Origin: Lycorma delicatula
Lineage: Eukaryota > Arthropoda > Insecta > Hemiptera > Fulgoridae
DNA length: 64,000 nucleotides
Direction: 5' to 3'
NCBI RefSeq assembly: GCF_047948215.1
Contig: NC_134456.1
Location: 63,817,529 to 63,881,528 of the forward strand
Within the stretch, counting starts at the first letter, position 1. Each line of letters begins with the position of its first letter. Of the stretch, positions 45,251-56,118 are shown piece after piece. The position numbers and the translations under genes are program-made. The notes under the pieces are model-generated. The model was not told the origin of the DNA, searched no databases, and was given only the letters and a program-made list of their open reading frames with translations.

Positions 45251-47904
45251 TAAAGTTAAATAATTTTCTGTTTTACTTGACATGTGTTCACCGCAAGTTT
45301 ATCTGACCACTGTAGTACATGCAACTGTTTGCTTTAAAAGGAGATCAGATTTCTGTTAAGTTTTAATTATTTTCAGTTATTTTTGTATTGATAGAGAGAT
45401 GCTTCATATTTTCCTTAATTTGTGAGAGTAGAGACTTTTTTTTAATACCTTTGAGGTTTTTATATTGAATGTGTTTCCTTTTAATTTTGGATTGCTTGGA
45501 AAAATAATTTTTTTTAGTTATAACTTTTAGTAATTACTTTTTAGAAGTTATTTTGTCTTGACAGTTTGTTGCCTTAATAACAGAATAAGAGTAAGATTTC
45601 AGAAGGGTACATCACTATTTATGTTAACATTCTTAATTTTTCCCTTAACCTTAAGTGAACAAAAATGAATGTATTTACATTTATATTGCAGCAAATAAAG
45701 CAAGCTAAAAAAACTTATCTGATATACAAAACTAAAATAAACAATAGAAAGCACCAGTAGCCCCAAACTCTGTGCCACAATCAATGTGGATACGATTTTA
45801 TGAATTGAATATTTTTAACAAAGTAGCAAATTAAAAATATTTTTTCTGCTAAACCAAGAGGCCTGCTAGTTTCATTTTGTTGAAATAGTAAAGTACTATA
45901 ACTCTGTAATAATGGGCTGAAGTGTTCTTCTAATAGAGTAGTGACCACCAGAAAATTTCACAAATTTTTTACTGCTCAATAGAATAGTAGTGCAGAAATT
46001 CACTCAAATGACAGCACAAGTCCTCATGGCTAATGGGGCTTCTTTCTTTAACAGTCACCTTTGTTTTCAATAACCAAGAAATAAATACTTGTTTCTAAAT
46101 TATCAATGATTTTCTTTTTTATAAAATGTGTAGTAATGGTAATTTTGTTATCAGTAACACAAATGAGATAACATTCTTTATGAAAATTAAAAACTTTTTC
46201 AAAATAGTTGAAATTATGGTTCCAGACAATCTTTTCAGAGCTATATTATATAGCTCCTTTGTCAGTGGAGTTGCAATGGCAATCTTCCTTATGTGGTTAA
46301 GAAACCTGTTTAATATAAATGAATGATATATTTGATGTACGTTGCTTTTGTTCATGTAGTATGTTTTGGTAATTGTTGTGTTTTTCTATGTCTCTTAATG
46401 TTAGATTTGTTATAAATTAAGATTTTATATTTATAAATACAGTTTGCAGCTGTGTGTAAAATCTGCATTTTCTGACTCATATTTATGTTTTCACTTTTCA
46501 TAAGGTGGTAGTATGCAAAGGTTGATTTTTTCTGTGTATATTGTTGGTCCTTTGTACCTGTGGGTGCATGAGCAACCAGTTAAGTTAGCTTAATATTTTG
46601 TGCAGCCACTACAATTTAATTTTTTTACCACTAGGGTCTCATATTTTCAAGGTAAGGTTTAATATTAAGTTATTTACTCTTGAATAAAATATTCTCCAGT
46701 TAAAATAGTTCTCCAATTGAAACACCAATTAAAAAAGCCTAGGGGTCATAAAAATATTTGGCGATCATGACTTTAACTTGGAAGTGATGAATTTCAGAAG
46801 TTTTAATAGCAGTGGTAGGTTAAACTTTTCAAAATAGTGAAAGAGGAATCAGGCTTTCAAAATGTTTATACAAAATATAAACTACTTTTTATAAAAATCT
46901 TCAAAGAGGAAAATATGTTGGGAAAAAATTATCTGAAGTGTTAAATAAGGTCTGCTCTAAAACTTGATCATAACAGTCTCTCTATTATGATTAGAATTTG
47001 AAAAGCTCTTAAACTTAAATATCTTTCTAATAACTTCAGTTACACAATACAGGTGGTGAGACTTAGCATTTGAGTATAGATAACTGTAGTGAAGAGAAGA
47101 TAGCAGGATTTAATGTTTATACCTTGGAATAATATTACATGAGCCATATTTCCAACATATGACTGTTTTCAATCTCTTGTTTTTTGTTTGATTTTTTTAA
47201 TGAAATTACAACATTATAGTATACTAGGAATTAATTATATTATTACAAAAGTTATATTTACAAACACATTTAAATCATATTTTAAACATTTTATATATAC
47301 TGCAGGTTATTTACTACACTATAAAAACATAATTAAGCACACTGCTGTTAAATATTATTCTATAATTATCAAAAGTCAGACAAAATGAAAAAGAAATAGA
47401 TGAGTATTTTCTGCACTGAAAATTTAATCTATTCTTACTGTATCCATTGAGTTACCCCATAAACAATTCATTCATTCTTATAAACTAATCTATTAATCTT
47501 ATTCATTACAATTAAGTGCTTATTTTAGTTAATAAATAAAAACCATTCAAAAACCCTTCACTTAAAATTTAAACCTGAATAGCTAATTCAGTCGTTAAAC
47601 AATCATTATAAAAATTTAATTAATTAAATAAATGAATGAAAGATAAATATTAGTTCACAAATAAACAGTAATTGCCCGGCACTATAAAATGAGTATTTTT
47701 AACAGAGCTAATAACACATAAAATACAAAAGAGTTTTTTTAGGTAATAACAGTTGAAATCGTAAAGTTAGTTTAAGAAAATCTAAATCACTGATATCTTA
47801 ACTAAGATTGCCCTTTATGATCCTTATGGAAAATATGCCCCAAATGAGTTAGATGGGATAAAAATTTATCTTAAGAAAGATAGAGATAGTGTAAATATTT
47901 TTTT
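45251..47904. other. AT-rich intergenic sequence, nothing recognised
   Basis: No supported gene or repeat. Small frames at 46126-46326 and 47188-47388 look like AT-rich chance frames. Confidence 0.55.
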
Positions 47905-48057
47905 TTAGCTTCCTGGACCATCATTAGGTATTGCTTCAGAGGATGAGATGAAATCGCAGTTTTTGTAGTATGTAAAAGCTATACCTTTGTGGAGCAATAA
48001 CTAGTGGAGCCTAACTAGGATTCAAAGGATGAGATGCTACCACTCGCATCACCCAGG
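47905..48057 (-). mobile_element. tRNA-derived SINE, nearly full length
   Basis: Plus-strand GGTATTGCTTCAGAGGATGA (about 47930-47950) is the complement of the SINE body. TAGGATTCAAAGGATGAGATGC and ACCACTCGCATCACC (about 48018-48050) complement the B-box and A-box regions. The tail-side TTTTTTTAGCTTCCTGGACC marks the former A-rich end. Confidence 0.7.
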
Positions 48058-48619
48058 CTGACAGCATGAAACTTAAACCAGAAATTTCCTTCAACAAATT
48101 TTAAGGAAGGGGATAACCATTTAATTTAATCTATTTTACAAGATTTTGTTTTTTTGGACTAAAGTCTATACTAAAGTATCTATACTAAAGTTACTTAAAT
48201 TTAGAATAAATAACCAAAAAAATAATAATGACAGTAATAAATATTTTTACAATATATATCCTATAGTAAAAAATTGGAAAATGAAAACAAAATATGATTT
48301 CTGACGTGAAAAAAACATTATTACACAATAATTAATTGCAAATATAAGACAATGTCACAACAGAGAAAATAATAACCTGACATTTAAAATTTATTCTTTC
48401 CATTTACTCAGACATCTTTATTTCAATGTTTATATGAACTTTCTTCTTTATTTTCACCATTAGAACATATCTTGAAAGTTTGTTACTTTATTGTGAATCA
48501 CTCTATATATAAACAAAAAAATAAATAAATAAATAAAATTTTGTCTTGCACAGTGAAAACTATTTGGTTTCAAATATGATGCTTTAGTTGATTATAAGAA
48601 TGATAGGGTCATAATACCT

Positions 48620-49640
48620 GTACTTGAGTATCACTTAATTCCTTGGTAGGTGATGTAAAGCTAAAAAGTGGAAAGAAGAAATGCTGCAAACGGTTTCCTG
48701 AACCTCGTTATAGGCTCTCGACAGCTCAGAATCCAGAATTAACAATTTCTCAAACATTACAAAATATAAAAAGTATACTTTCAGATGATTTTGTTCAGAG
48801 ATGAAGAGGTAAAAGATTATAACTTCATGCCTGTATTTAAGGTGATCCATAGGCAAGTTTACCACATCATAGGAAGTTTGTTGCCAGAATTACATCAGCA
48901 GCCATAGGTTTAACAAAAATATTTTGTCAGAGACAAGGAGAAGGAAAGAGATATTTACTGTGAAAATTTTCAGAGTTCCAAACCACTCTTAGTAACTGGC
49001 AACAGACATTACTTTCCAATACAACCTTTACTTAATTGACAGTTTTATATGCCTGAAGACAAGTTTATGATAGGCAGTTGAAAAAATTAAAAATCCAGTT
49101 ACGTCTCACGCTAAGTCTTGTTTAGACAACAGTCTAAATAATAATACTTTTACATAATATTTTTGTTTAGACAACAGTATTATCATACTATTCTCAAAAC
49201 CAATATGAGAATCCATCTAAACAATGATGCAAAAGCAAAGGCTTTCTCAGATTGCTTTTAAAAATAGGAAATGCAGAAATGAAGGAAATAGATAGCAAAA
49301 TATTGATTCTGGGGAGTTGTGTTCAAAAGTTTGGAAAGATTAGTGTGAGGGTTTACTCGGACATCGAAAAATTTGATAAAAAAAGTAAATTGTGGCTAAG
49401 AGAGAGAGAGAGAGAGCAATTTTAACACCTAAAACTGACATGGTACAGAAAATAATACGTTTCTCGCAAAGCTTAACTCAGAGATTGTAAAGTATAATTG
49501 TGTTGATTCCAGGGTAGAAATTGAGAACTCAGTAAACTATCCAGTCAATTCCTCAGTAAGTTACCATTAATACTCAAGGTCTCTCCTACAGCCTCACGCT
49601 CAATATAGGTGCTCTTACCATTCTGCTTCATTCATCCAAT
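48620..49640 (+). mobile_element. Helitron helicase relic
   Basis: Frameshifted peptides follow the helicase half of a Helitron Rep/Hel protein. There is FMPVFKVIHRQVYHIIGSLLP (motif at 48854-48886), a KYFVRDKEKERD piece (cf. LQIYF-GD), NNDAKAKAFSD, LKIGNAEM, YSDIEKFDKKSKLWL, LRERE-AIL at 49397, INTFLAKL, VDSRVEIENSVNYPV (49510-49546) and a decayed PPH-L-I-VG-P segment at about 49600. The Rep nuclease half and hairpin ends were not found. Confidence 0.65.
49397..49416 (+). repeat. (GA)n microsatellite inside the Helitron relic
   Basis: A run of GA units sits where the helicase codons for LRER(A)IL should be: CTAAGAGAGAGAGCAATTTT would encode it directly. The repeat therefore seems to have grown from a coding AGAGAG seed. 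Confidence 0.7.
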
Positions 49641-49699
49641 TACAAAAGGCTTTATTTTTATGCAAATGAACATATAACATTACACCAAATTATAACATA

Positions 49700-50100
49700 C
49701 ATGTTTAATTATAAAATTTTACTTACAATTATCACAAATGCTCAATATATATGGTCCCCTTCGGAAAAATGGCGTGCATTCACACATAGTTAAAACTTGT
49801 CCCACACTCAAACAATCATGTCTGGTTTTACTGCAGCCTTTGCTGTCATTTTGTAGTTTGTCCACAGTTGCTGGAAGAAGGGGCATACAAACAAAGTCTT
49901 CCATATGAATTCGCAAAACTTCACCTGCCGTTTTTTATCAATGCTGAAGAGGCATGTACCAATTGAATCCTGTATAATTTGAATACCATACAGGCATACA
50001 TCACTGCAAAACATGCCAGGCAGTCATACAAGGAATGTGTCATGTGAGGAATCGGCAGAGAATCTTCTCTGCTGGCATGACGAGAGGTCGTCCAACACAC
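49700..50100 (-). mobile_element. Tc1/mariner-superfamily transposase fragment
   Basis: Minus strand: a GRPLVMPAEK linker, then LYRIQLVHA-type and DKKRQVKFCEFIWKTL (about 49900), the segment between the helix-turn-helix and the first catalytic Asp. It is similar in kind to 40460-41295 and 63220-64000. The catalytic core is absent. Confidence 0.5.
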
Positions 50101-50108
50101 GAGGGATA

Positions 50109-50350
50109 GTTCATTACTATCATGCTTTTTTTATGTAAGTAGGCGTAAAAACTATCAAGTGTAGTTGTTGCTGAATCAGTTATGGAACCGAATACAGTAA
50201 TCAACAGTATAATTTCATTAGAAAAGTGTTGTTAATTATATTGAACAGCACAGGAAGGTTAGAATTGGGAGAAACGGTATGATTGTGAAAATCGATTTGA
50301 TGCTGCTCTCGAGGTGCAAAAAATCATGGTCGTCTCATCTACCTAAAACA
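50109..50350 (+). mobile_element. Merlin (ISXO2-like) transposase fragment, copy 1
   Basis: About 240 bases almost identical to 51857-52101. Peptides VAESVMEPNTV and, in a second frame, KVRIGRNGMIVKIDLMLLSR correspond to the first part of an ISXO2-type transposase core (cf. G-VEIDE-L---RK). The similarity to copy 2 ends at AAAACAAT. Confidence 0.5.
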
Positions 50351-50950
50351 ATACAAAAAATACTCGTGTTTGTTTCAGTAATATCTTCTGTGAAAAAAAG
50401 TGAATTGAATGGCTACAGGCAGCTACTAAGCATCCCAACAAGAAACAATCCGTTAAATATGGACATCTGTTGGATTCCTTTTTTTTGCAAATTCTGCTGG
50501 ATATTACAGCTTTTTGGCCTCCGTAATAATTGGTACAATTTCTTACTAAAATTTATTTTTATAAGAATAATAAATTTACATTTTCTTAATAATTAACATA
50601 TATTTATAATTTTCTAAATAATTTCAAATACATTTCTAATTTCTAATCAATTTTTAAAGGTACATATGCTAATCTTGTACATTTATGTTGTATCAGCTTT
50701 AATAAATTAAGTATGATCATATAATAAATAAGTCTTGGTTACCAAGTGTTGCTGAAGCAAACAATTGACAGGAAAATAAACATACAAATGATCAAGGTAT
50801 AGCCTAACTTTGGAAATCGTCTTGATACGCATTAATCAATTTTAACATAGTCCACTGAATGTTGGCCCCCACTAATTCTGCAAGTATGTGATATTCTACT
50901 ATGAAATAGGGCATGTCACCATAACACATCATAGGTCTTTAGGTCTTTAG

Positions 50951-51763
50951 CAGTTTCCCAAGGTGAAAAGATAAAGATGCTACAATTTGCTGATGATATA
51001 GTAGTTCTAGCTGAGAGTAAAAAGGATTTAGAAGGAACAATGAACAGCATGGATGAAGTCCTACACAAGAACTACCGCATGAAAATAAACAAGAACAAAG
51101 CAAAAGTAATGAAATGTAGTAGAAATAACGAAGATGGACCACTGAATATAAAAATAGAAAGAGAAAATATTATGGAGGTAGAAGAATTTTGTCATTTGGG
51201 AAGTAGAATTACTAAAGATGGACGAAGCAGGAGCGATATAAAATGCCAAATATCACAGGCAAAACGAGCCTTCAGTCAGTATTTATAATTTGTTTAAATC
51301 AAAAATTAATTTAAACATCAGGAAAAAATTTTTGAAAGTATATGTTTGGAGAGTAGCTTTATATGGAAGTGAAACTTGGACAATTGGAATACCTGAGAAG
51401 AAAAGATTAAAAGCTTTTGAAATGTGGTGCTATAGGAAAATGTTAAAAATCAGATGGGTGGGTAAAGTGACAAATGAAGAGGTGTTGCTGCAAATCGATG
51501 AAGAAATTAAGCATTTGGAAAAATATAGTTGAAAGAAGATACAGACTTATAGGCCACATATTAAGGCATCCTGGAATAGCCACTTTAATATTGGAGGGGC
51601 AGGTAGAAGGAAAAAATTATACTGTCAGGCAACGTTTGGAATACATAAAACAAATTGTTAGGGATGTAGGATGTACGGGGTATACTGAAATGAAATGACT
51701 AGCACTAGATAGGGAATCTTGTAGAGTTGCATCAAACCAGTCAAATGACTGAAGACAAAAAAT
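50951..51763 (+). mobile_element. RTE-like LINE, short 5'-truncated copy with target duplication
   Basis: GGTCTTTAG at 50942-50950 recurs at 51764-51772 right after the short A-tail, so both ends are set. The body runs from just before LQFADDIVVLAES (RT motif C) through [53 protein letters not shown] and RRYRLIGHILRHPG to the 3' end. Two frameshifts break it. The closest relative in the window is 52876-55936. Confidence 0.9.
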
Positions 51764-51849
51764 GGTCTTTAGGAAAATGACTTATTGTTTGGGATTGTAC
51801 TTGTCTGTTGAAAGTCAATATGCATGTCAGTACATGGCTGAAATATTCA

Positions 51850-52500
51850 AACTTCAGTTCATTACTATCATGCGTTTTTTTTGTAAGTAGGCGTACAAAC
51901 TATCAAGTGTTGTTGTTGCTGAATCAGGTATGGATCCAAATACAGTAATCGACTGTATAATTTCATTAGAGAAGTGTTGTTAATTATTTTGAACAGCACA
52001 GGAAGGTTAGAATTGGGAGAAACGGTATGGTCGTGAAAATCGATGTGATGCTGCTCTCGAGGTGCAAAAAATCATGGTGGTCTCATCTACCTAAAACAAT
52101 GGATTTTCAGTAGCATTTGTTGAGAAAACAGCATGTGTTTTGTTGTGAAAATAGCTACAGATTGATTAAAATGCTAATTGCTATTAAATACAATGTTTAT
52201 GTCAGGAGCATATTGTATTCTGATTTCTAATGTGTGCATCAAACCGATGCACTGGAATAGAAACGTTTTCACCACAATGAATCATCTCTTATGCTATGAA
52301 TCATTTTGTTAATCCTAACAGTGGTTCTCATACTCAAACCATTGGACGCATGTGGGATGTTGCTGAAATTGTGTAATAAAAAGCACAGGTGTACTGCAAG
52401 GCACCACGTGGAATCTCCCTTCATTCAATTCATGTTTTGTAACATGATAAGGGTAGAATCCTTCCAGAAAATACTTGATCACTGATGGTGATACAAATAC
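51850..52500 (+). mobile_element. Merlin (ISXO2-like) transposase relic, copy 2
   Basis: VAESGMDPNTVIDCIISLEK, then KVRIGRNGMVVKIDVMLLSR (about 52005-52065), then a decayed stretch, then HFVNPNSGSHTQTIGRMW (52302-52355), then CTARHHVESPFIQFMF and RVESFQKILDH. HFV-P--GAHTQ-IE--W is the hallmark C-terminal motif of ISXO2/Merlin transposases; the catalytic DDE are the EID, SD-W and HTQ-IE regions. Frameshifts and stops show it is dead. Confidence 0.65.
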
Positions 52501-52875
52501 CACCAATGATCGTACTACAAATCATTGATAGCGATACAAATTACCTAAAAGAACTACTAATTGTTACTTTTTTTATAATAACTATGCAGGTTTTTAGAAT
52601 AATGGTATTTACGCATTAGCCCATCGACCATAACGATCCCGTAACATTGAAAATAGTTCAAAGTTACAGGATAATAAACATATTACAAACTTAACCTACA
52701 CTCGCTAACCTTGCCTAATTAACAGTAATGTTTTGATTATTTAAATAATTGAAATAATTACTGAATTTATTATTTAAATACTCAAAACCTTATCGTGTAA
52801 AGTAGTCAAGATTGACGAGCGTAGGTTAAGTTTGGTTAGATTATATTTATAAAATAAATAAATATAAATGGTTAC
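52501..52875. other. Intergenic sequence, nothing recognised
   Basis: Between the Merlin relic and the RTE-like LINE. No supported feature. Confidence 0.5.
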
Positions 52876-52943
52876 AGCAATGGAAAACTACAGCTGCTTT
52901 TTTTCCAAGAAAATGTGGCTCTCTGCATTTTCACATAGCAATA

Positions 52944-53315
52944 ATGGAGGCGCCTTCCTTGGTAAAATATTCCGGAGGTAAAATAGTCCCCCGTTCGGAT
53001 CTCCGGGTGGGGACTACTAAGGAAGGGGTCACCAGAAAATTAAAAAATAACATTCTACGAGTCGGAGCGTGGAATGTTAGAAGCTTGAAAAAGGTTGGTA
53101 GGCTAGAGAATTTAAAAAGGGAAATGGGTAGGACAAATGTGGATATAGTAGGAATTAGTGAGGTTCGGTGGGAAGAGGAAGGCGACTTTTGGTCAGGTGA
53201 TTTTAGAGTAATTAACTCAGCGTCAAATAATGGGCAGGCAGGAGTAGTAATGGGCAGTATTTTTCGTGATGAACAAGAAGATAGGGAGGAGAGTGGAGTA
53301 TTTCAAAACGCATAG
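52944..53315 (+). pseudogene. Endonuclease N-terminal part of RTE-like LINE
   Basis: 123 codons. After a leader (GGKIVPRSDLRVGTTKEGV) the apurinic-endonuclease fold starts with LRVGAWNVRSLKK and contains VDIVGISEVRW (catalytic Glu). Past AGVVMG the frame leaves the protein. The true continuation, MNKKIGRRVEYFKTHSDRI, is in the +1 frame from 53266, so one base has been gained or lost between about 53250 and 53266. Confidence 0.85.
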
Positions 53316-55914
53316 CGATAGAATCATTGTAATAAGGATAAAATCAAAACCTAAACCGACAACGATTGTTAACGTCTATATGCCTACAAGCGCCCATGAT
53401 GATGATGAGGTAGAGTGTGTATACGAAGAGATTGATGAAGCAATTAAACACGTAAAAGGAGATGAAAATTTAATAATAGTTGGAGATTGGAATGCAAGCA
53501 TTGTAAAAGGAAAGGAAGGAAATATAGTGGGTGAATACGGGCTGGGCAAAAGGAATGAAAGAGGGGACCGACTTATAGAGTTTTGCACGAAGTATAATTT
53601 AGTAATTGCCAACACCCAATTCAAAAATCATAACAGAAGAATATACACTTGGAAAAAGCCAGGCGATACTGCAAGGTATCAGATAGATTATATCATGGTT
53701 AAGCAAAGATTTAGAAATCAACTCGTTGACTGCAAAACTTACCCTGGAGCAGACATTGATAGCGACCATAATTTGGTGATAATGAAATGTAGATTGGGGT
53801 TTAAAAACCTGAAGAAAAGGTGTCAGATGAATCGGTGGAATTTAGAGAAGCTTGAGGAAGAGGAGGTAAAGAAGATTTTTGAGGAGGACATCGCAAGAGG
53901 TCTGAGTAAAAAAGATAAGGTAGAAAATGTAGAAGAAGAATGGGAGAATGTTAAAAAGGAAATTCTTAAATCAGCAGAAGCAAACTTAGGCGGAATAAAG
54001 AGAACCGGTAGAAAACCTTGGGTTTCAGACGATATATTGCAGCTGATGGATGAACGTAGAAAATATAAGAATGCTAGTGATGAAGAAAGTAAAAGGAACT
54101 ATCGGAAATTAAGAAATGCTATAAACAGGAAGTGCAAACTGGTGAAAGAAGAGTGGATTAAAGAAAAGTGTTCAGAAGTGGAAAGAGAAATGAACATTGG
54201 TAAAATAGACGGAGCATACAGGAAAGTTAAGGAAAATTTTGGGGTACATAAATTAAAATATAATAATGTGTTAAACAAAGATGGTACACCAATATATAAT
54301 ACGAAAGGTAAAGTCGATAGATGGGTGGAATATATTGAAGAGTTATACGGAGGAAATGAATTAGAAAATGGTGTTACAGAGGAAGAAGAGGAAGTTGAGG
54401 AGGATGAAATGGGAGAAACAATACTGAGATCTGAATTTAAGAGAGCATTAAAAGATTTAAATGGCAGAAAGGCTCCTGGAATAGACGGAATACCTGTAGA
54501 ATTACTGCGCAGTGCAGGTAAGGAAGCGATTGATAGATTATACAAACTGGTGTGTAATATTTATGAAAATGGGGAATTTCCATCAGACTTCAAAAAAAGT
54601 GTTATAGTAATGATACCAAAGAAAGCAGGGGCAGATAAATGTGAAGAATACAGAACAATTAGTTTAACTAGTCATGCATCAAAAATCTTAACTAGAATTT
54701 TATACAGAAGAATTGAGAGGAGAGTGGAAGAAGTGTTAGGAGAAGACCAATTTGGTTTCAGGAAAAGTATAGGGACAAGGGAAGCAATTTTAGGCCTCAG
54801 ATTAATAGTAGAAGGAAGATTAAAGAAAAACAAACCAACATACTTGGCGTTTATAGACCTAGAAAAGGCTTTCGATAACGTAGATTGGAATAAAATGTTC
54901 AGCATTTTAAAAAAATTAGGGTTCAAATACAGAGATAGAAGAACAATTGCTAACATGTACAGGAACCAAACAGCAACAATAACAATTGAAGAACATAAGA
55001 AAGAAGCCGTAATAAGAAAGGGAGTCCGACAAGGATGTTCACTATCTCCGTTACTTTTTAATCTTTACATGGAACTAGCAGTTAATGATGTTAAAGAACA
55101 ATTTAGATTCGGAGTAACAGTACAAGGTGAAAAGATAAAGATGCTACGATTTGCTGATGATATAGTAATTCTAGCCGAGAGTAAAAAGGATTTAGAAGAA
55201 ACAATGAACGGCATAGATGAAGTCCTACGCAAGAACTATCGCATGAAAATAAACAAGAACAAAACAAAAGTAATGAAATGTAGTAGAAAAAACAAAGATG
55301 GACCGCTGAATGTGAAAATAGGAGGAGAAAAGATTAAGGAGGTAGAAGAATTTTGTTATTTGGGAAGTAAAATTACTAAAGATGGACGAAGCAGGAGCGA
55401 TATAAAATGCCGAATAGCACAAGCTAAACGAGCCTTCAGTAAGAAATATAATTTGTTTACATCAAAAATTAATTTAAATGTCAGGAAAAGATTTTTGAAA
55501 GTGTATGTTTGGAGTGTCGCTTTATATGGAAGTGAAACTTGGACAATCGGAGTATCTGAGAAGAAAAGATTAGAAGCTTTTGAAATGTGGTGCTATAGGA
55601 GAATGTTAAAAATCAGATGGGTGGATAAAGTGACAAATGAAGAGGTATTGCGGCAAATAGATGAAGAAAGAAGCATTTGGAAAAATATAGTTGAAAGAAG
55701 AGACAGACTTATAGGCCACATACTAAGGCATCCTGGAATAGTCGCTTTAATATTGGAAGGACAGGTAGAAGGGAAAAATTGTGTAGGCAGGCCACGTTTG
55801 GAGTATGTAAAACAAATTGTTGGGGATGTAGGATGTAGAGGGTATACTGAAATGAAACGACTAGCACTAGATAGGGAATCTTGGAGAGCTGCATCAAACC
55901 AGTCAAATGACTGA
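53266..55914 (+). CDS. Endonuclease/reverse transcriptase of RTE-like LINE (882 codons, intact after the frameshift)
   Basis: It makes the DNA nick and copies element RNA into DNA at the target. The endonuclease continues with NVYMPTS, IIVGDWNASIVKG, QIDYIMV and DSDHNLVIMK (catalytic Asp-His). The RT follows: KAPGIDGIPVELL, IPKKAGADKCEEYRTISL, QFGFRKSIGTREAIL, FIDLEKAFDNVDW (motif A Asp at about residue 531), [16 protein letters not shown] and RFADDIVIL (FADD 629-632). The C-terminal region has [46 protein letters not shown] and [12 protein letters not shown], ending SNQSND. No stop interrupts 882 codons, which suggests recent activity. The listed start is only the frame opening; the true start lies upstream across the frameshift. 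Confidence 0.9.
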   Translation: MMNKKIGRRVEYFKTHSDRIIVIRIKSKPKPTTIVNVYMPTSAHDDDEVECVYEEIDEAIKHVKGDENLIIVGDWNASIVKGKEGNIVGEYGLGKRNERGDRLIEFCTKYNLVIANTQFKNHNRRIYTWKKPGDTARYQIDYIMVKQRFRNQLVDCKTYPGADIDSDHNLVIMKCRLGFKNLKKRCQMNRWNLEKLEEEEVKKIFEEDIARGLSKKDKVENVEEEWENVKKEILKSAEANLGGIKRTGRKPWVSDDILQLMDERRKYKNASDEESKRNYRKLRNAINRKCKLVKEEWIKEKCSEVEREMNIGKIDGAYRKVKENFGVHKLKYNNVLNKDGTPIYNTKGKVDRWVEYIEELYGGNELENGVTEEEEEVEEDEMGETILRSEFKRALKDLNGRKAPGIDGIPVELLRSAGKEAIDRLYKLVCNIYENGEFPSDFKKSVIVMIPKKAGADKCEEYRTISLTSHASKILTRILYRRIERRVEEVLGEDQFGFRKSIGTREAILGLRLIVEGRLKKNKPTYLAFIDLEKAFDNVDWNKMFSILKKLGFKYRDRRTIANMYRNQTATITIEEHKKEAVIRKGVRQGCSLSPLLFNLYMELAVNDVKEQFRFGVTVQGEKIKMLRFADDIVILAESKKDLEETMNGIDEVLRKNYRMKINKNKTKVMKCSRKNKDGPLNVKIGGEKIKEVEEFCYLGSKITKDGRSRSDIKCRIAQAKRAFSKKYNLFTSKINLNVRKRFLKVYVWSVALYGSETWTIGVSEKKRLEAFEMWCYRRMLKIRWVDKVTNEEVLRQIDEERSIWKNIVERRDRLIGHILRHPGIVALILEGQVEGKNCVGRPRLEYVKQIVGDVGCRGYTEMKRLALDRESWRAASNQSND

Positions 55915-56034
55915 AGACAAAAAAAAAAAAAAAAAATGGTAATATAATGGTTATATCGGTTGATATTATCGGTAACCCAGAAGTTTGCACTTTATTGGTA
56001 GACGGGCTAATAAGGAAGGTCGAATTGAGACTGT

Positions 56035-56118
56035 ACAAGACTACACTCATACGTACCTTCCTCATTCATTTTCTGAAGTAATACCTGAACGGTAATTCCC
56101 GAAGGCTAAACAGGAAAA
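56035..56118 (+). mobile_element. SINE 3'-end fragment
   Basis: CTACACTCATACGTACC, CTCATTCATTTTCTGAAGTA and ATACCTGAACGGTAATTCCC then GAAGGCTAAACAGG and an A-run. This is the tail type of the tRNA SINE body (cf. CATCCTCTGAAGCAATACCT at 5010). The tRNA head is absent. Confidence 0.5.

Larger units (their letters stand above)
52876..55936 (+). mobile_element. RTE-like LINE, near full length
   Basis: About 3.06 kb with an endonuclease and reverse transcriptase but no RNase H or separate gag, the RTE plan and size. It ends in a poly-A tract (to 55936) after TCAAATGACTGAAGAC, the 3' end shared with the copies at 12181 and 50951. The 5' limit is uncertain: AAATGGT occurs at about 52867 and again after the tail, a possible short target duplication. 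The only visible lesion is one frameshift at about 53260. Confidence 0.9.

Noticed and set aside
50109..52101. LTRs of a retrotransposon (two 240-bp direct repeats flanking coding sequence)
   Set aside because: The repeats lack TG...CA ends, the second continues into Merlin coding sequence, and the sequence between is a LINE with its own 9-bp duplication.
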